DNA of 7,151 nt from Nonomuraea sp. (GTDB lineage: Bacteria > Actinomycetota > Actinomycetes > Streptosporangiales > Streptosporangiaceae), in contig JABFVJ010000084.1 of NCBI GenBank assembly GCA_013362835.1, forward strand, positions 1-7,151. Reading direction: 5' to 3'. Positions within the stretch are counted from its first letter, which is position 1. Every line of letters begins with the position of its first letter. The notes beneath the pieces were generated by a model. The model did not search any database. It saw only the letters and a list, made by a program, of their open reading frames with translations, and was not told where the DNA came from. Of this stretch, positions 5,686-7,151 are shown piece by piece. Position numbers and translations under genes: made by a program.

Positions 5686-7047
5686 GTGCGCACGCAGTCC
5701 GACGAAGGCTACAGTCACGCGCTGGGCAACCGGCAGGTCCAGATGATCGCCATCGGCGGGGCGATCGGGGTGGGCCTGTTCCTCGGCTCGGGCGGGCGAC
5801 TGGCCGCCGCCGGGCCCGCCCTGGTGCTCTCCTACGCCGCCGCCGGCCTCGCCGCCTTCTTCGTCATGCGGGCGCTCGGCGAGCTCGTGCTCTACCGTCC
5901 GGCCTCGGGCTCCTTCGTCGAGTACGCCGGCGAGTTCATCGGCCCGTGGGCGGCGTTCGCCAGCGGCTGGATGTACTGGGTCAACTGGGCCTTCACCGGC
6001 ATCGCCGAACTGACCGCCATCGCCGCCTACGTCCACTACTGGGCCCCCGTCTTCCCCCAGTGGCTGACGGCGCTGCTGGCCCTGGGGTTCGTGCTCACGG
6101 TCAACCTGCTGTCGGTGCGCCTGTTCGGCGAGCTGGAGTTCTGGTTCGCGATGCTGAAGGTGCTGGCCATCGTGATCTTCCTGGTGGTCGCGCTGGTCCT
6201 CGTCGTGTTCGCCGTCGGCGAGGCGGGGCCGCACAACCTCAGCGCCCACGGCGGCTTCTTCCCCAAGGGCTTCCCGCTGGTGCTGATGAGCCTGCAGTCG
6301 GTGGTGTTCGCCTACGCCTCGATCGAGCTGGTCGGCATCACCGCCGGCGAGACGGCCCGGCCGCACGAGGTCATGCCGAAGGCGATCAACGGCGTGGTGT
6401 GGCGCATCGCGATCTTCTACGTGGGCTCGGTGCTGCTGCTCGCCATGGTGCTGCCGTGGACGGCCTACCACGCCGACACCTCGCCGTTCGTCACGTTCTT
6501 CGGCGGTCTGGGCGTCCCGTGGGCGGCCGACGCCATGAACCTCGTGGTGATCACGGCCGCGCTCTCGTCCTGCAACTCCGGCCTGTACGCCACCGGCCGC
6601 ATCCTGCGCTCGATGGCCACCAAGAAGGAGGCGCCGGGCTTCGCCGCCGCGCTCAGCTCCCGGCACGTGCCGATCGGCGGCATCGTGTTCACCGCCGCCA
6701 TGTTCCTGGGCGGGGTCGCGCTGTTCTACTTCCTGCCCGAGCGCGCCTTCAACATCGCCACCGCGGTCGCCTCGCTGGGCGTGATCACCACGTGGGGGGT
6801 GCTCGTGTACTGCCAGATCATGCTGCGCAGGTCCGGGCACCGGTCGTCGTTCCCGATGCCGGGGTCGCCGTACACGAACTGGCTGACACTGGCGTTCCTG
6901 GCGCTGGTGATCCTGCTGATGCCGTTCGCCGACCGCGATCAGCGGGTGGCCTTCTTCCTGATCCCGGCCCTGGTCGTGGCCATCGCGTTCGGCTGGCTGA
7001 CCGTACGCCGCCGCCGGGAGCGGTCGGCGGGACGCCCGGCGGGTTAG
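5686..7047 (+). CDS. Amino acid permease, AnsP/GabP type (APC superfamily)
   Basis: This is an inner-membrane secondary transporter of 453 residues that should import an amino acid with protons. About twelve hydrophobic helices can be traced, near residues 18-40, 45-66, 88-116, 124-144, 153-177, 196-220, 238-258, 277-300, 330-350, 355-378, 399-415 and 420-440. Family marks are GYSHALGNRQVQMIAIGGAIG and GLFLGSG at the start of helix 1, the helix 6 region FAYASIELVGITAGETARP followed by MPKAIN, and ALSSCNSGLYATGRILRSMA in helix 8. The N-terminal GYxxALxxRQxQMIAIGGAIG pattern and the helix 8 motif most resemble asparagine permease AnsP and its GABA or serine/alanine relatives. The substrate is uncertain, so I give no symbol. 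Helix 1 reads GAIGVGLF where many relatives have GAIGTGLF. The start is the GTG at 5686 with a strong ribosome binding site. The gene is divergent from dnaE, and 39 bp separate it from a partial gene downstream. The C-terminus is a short Arg-rich cytoplasmic tail. Confidence 0.93.
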   Translation: MRTQSDEGYSHALGNRQVQMIAIGGAIGVGLFLGSGGRLAAAGPALVLSYAAAGLAAFFVMRALGELVLYRPASGSFVEYAGEFIGPWAAFASGWMYWVNWAFTGIAELTAIAAYVHYWAPVFPQWLTALLALGFVLTVNLLSVRLFGELEFWFAMLKVLAIVIFLVVALVLVVFAVGEAGPHNLSAHGGFFPKGFPLVLMSLQSVVFAYASIELVGITAGETARPHEVMPKAINGVVWRIAIFYVGSVLLLAMVLPWTAYHADTSPFVTFFGGLGVPWAADAMNLVVITAALSSCNSGLYATGRILRSMATKKEAPGFAAALSSRHVPIGGIVFTAAMFLGGVALFYFLPERAFNIATAVASLGVITTWGVLVYCQIMLRRSGHRSSFPMPGSPYTNWLTLAFLALVILLMPFADRDQRVAFFLIPALVVAIAFGWLTVRRRRERSAGRPAG

Positions 7048-7050
7048 TCT
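7045..7050 (+). promoter_or_regulatory. Weak -10-like hexamer before the last gene
   Basis: TAGTCT overlaps the permease stop codon and fits the TANNNT -10 pattern. Transcription would start near 7057, leaving a leader of about 30 bases before the CTG at 7087. There is no convincing -35, and read-through from the permease explains expression equally well. Confidence 0.18.
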
Positions 7051-7074
7051 CGTCGGGGGCAGTAACCGGCGCGG

Positions 7075-7081
7075 GGGGAGG
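7075..7081 (+). promoter_or_regulatory. Ribosome binding site of the partial last gene
   Basis: GGGGAGG lies at the end of a G-rich run, five bases before the CTG at 7087. No ATG, GTG or TTG follows within the rest of the window, so this site is the main evidence that a gene begins here. Confidence 0.5.
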
Positions 7082-7086
7082 CCACA

Positions 7087-7151
7087 CTGGACAGGCTGGA
7101 CGACACCCTGGAACCCGCACCGCCCCCGGCGCCCGCCGAGACGCCCCCGCC
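7087..7151 (+). CDS. Start of an unidentified gene, probable CTG start, cut by the window edge
   Basis: Only the first 21 codons are visible, and they stay open to the edge. Read from the CTG at 7087 the product begins (M)DRLDDTLEPAPPPAPAETPPP, an acidic patch followed by a proline-rich stretch. Such N-terminal segments are common in actinobacterial membrane or regulatory proteins as disordered cytoplasmic tails, but the family cannot be told. A strong ribosome binding site at 7075-7081 has ideal spacing to the CTG. The gene follows the permease by 39 bp on the same strand, so the two may be co-transcribed. Alternatives are a start beyond the window edge with this region as a leader, or another reading frame. 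Confidence 0.45.
   Translation, partial: MDRLDDTLEPAPPPAPAETPP

Noticed and set aside
4963..6840. A - strand open frame of over 600 codons spanning the dnaE 5' end, the intergenic region and the permease.
   Set aside because: It runs antisense to the permease, which has clear helices and family motifs, and out of frame through dnaE. The product is an Arg/His/Gly-rich string without structure.
6818..7120. A 100-codon - strand open frame covering the permease end and the start of the last gene.
   Set aside because: No ribosome binding site or recognisable domain, and a Pro/Arg/Ser-rich product typical of antisense frames in GC-rich DNA.
1..7151. A new defence, mobile or biosynthetic system in this window.
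   Set aside because: No transposase, integrase, nuclease, toxin, CRISPR repeat or synthase motif is visible in any frame. Gene content and composition are uniform and typical of the actinobacterial chromosome core.

Overview
This window looks like ordinary chromosomal DNA from a high-GC actinomycete. The sequence is very GC-rich, several genes start with GTG, and the DnaE is the long actinobacterial type with a complete PHP domain. A Streptosporangiaceae-like host (Nonomuraea or Streptosporangium type) is a guess from general composition and gene style, not from any search.

Layout from left to right. (1) A small four-helix membrane protein resembling the DUF2567 family on the + strand (16-531). 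(2) An amidase-signature hydrolase on the - strand (538-1908), convergent with the first gene; only 6 bp separate the two stop codons. (3) dnaE, the replicative DNA polymerase III alpha subunit, on the - strand (1989-5516), about 80 bp upstream of the amidase and in the same direction. (4) A divergent intergenic region of 169 bp (5517-5685) holding the control signals of dnaE and of the next gene. (5) A 12-helix amino acid permease of the AnsP/GabP type on the + strand (5686-7047). (6) The first 21 codons of another + strand gene, cut by the window edge and apparently starting with CTG at 7087.

The genes do not form an obvious single pathway. dnaE is a housekeeping replication gene. The amidase may be read from the dnaE transcript, or from its own signals in the 80-bp gap. 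The permease is transcribed away from dnaE, and the partial last gene follows it closely enough (39 bp) to be co-transcribed. Amidase and permease could both serve nitrogen scavenging, but they lie on opposite sides of dnaE and nothing in the sequence links them.

I found no tRNA, rRNA, insertion sequence, CRISPR array, intein or phage gene, and no sign of a new multi-gene system. The points worth a second look are small: a hairpin spanning the convergent stop codons, a complete metal site in the DnaE PHP domain, a bulged hairpin and an imperfect palindrome in the divergent promoter region, a possible hairpin covering the amidase ribosome binding site, and the apparent CTG start of the last gene.
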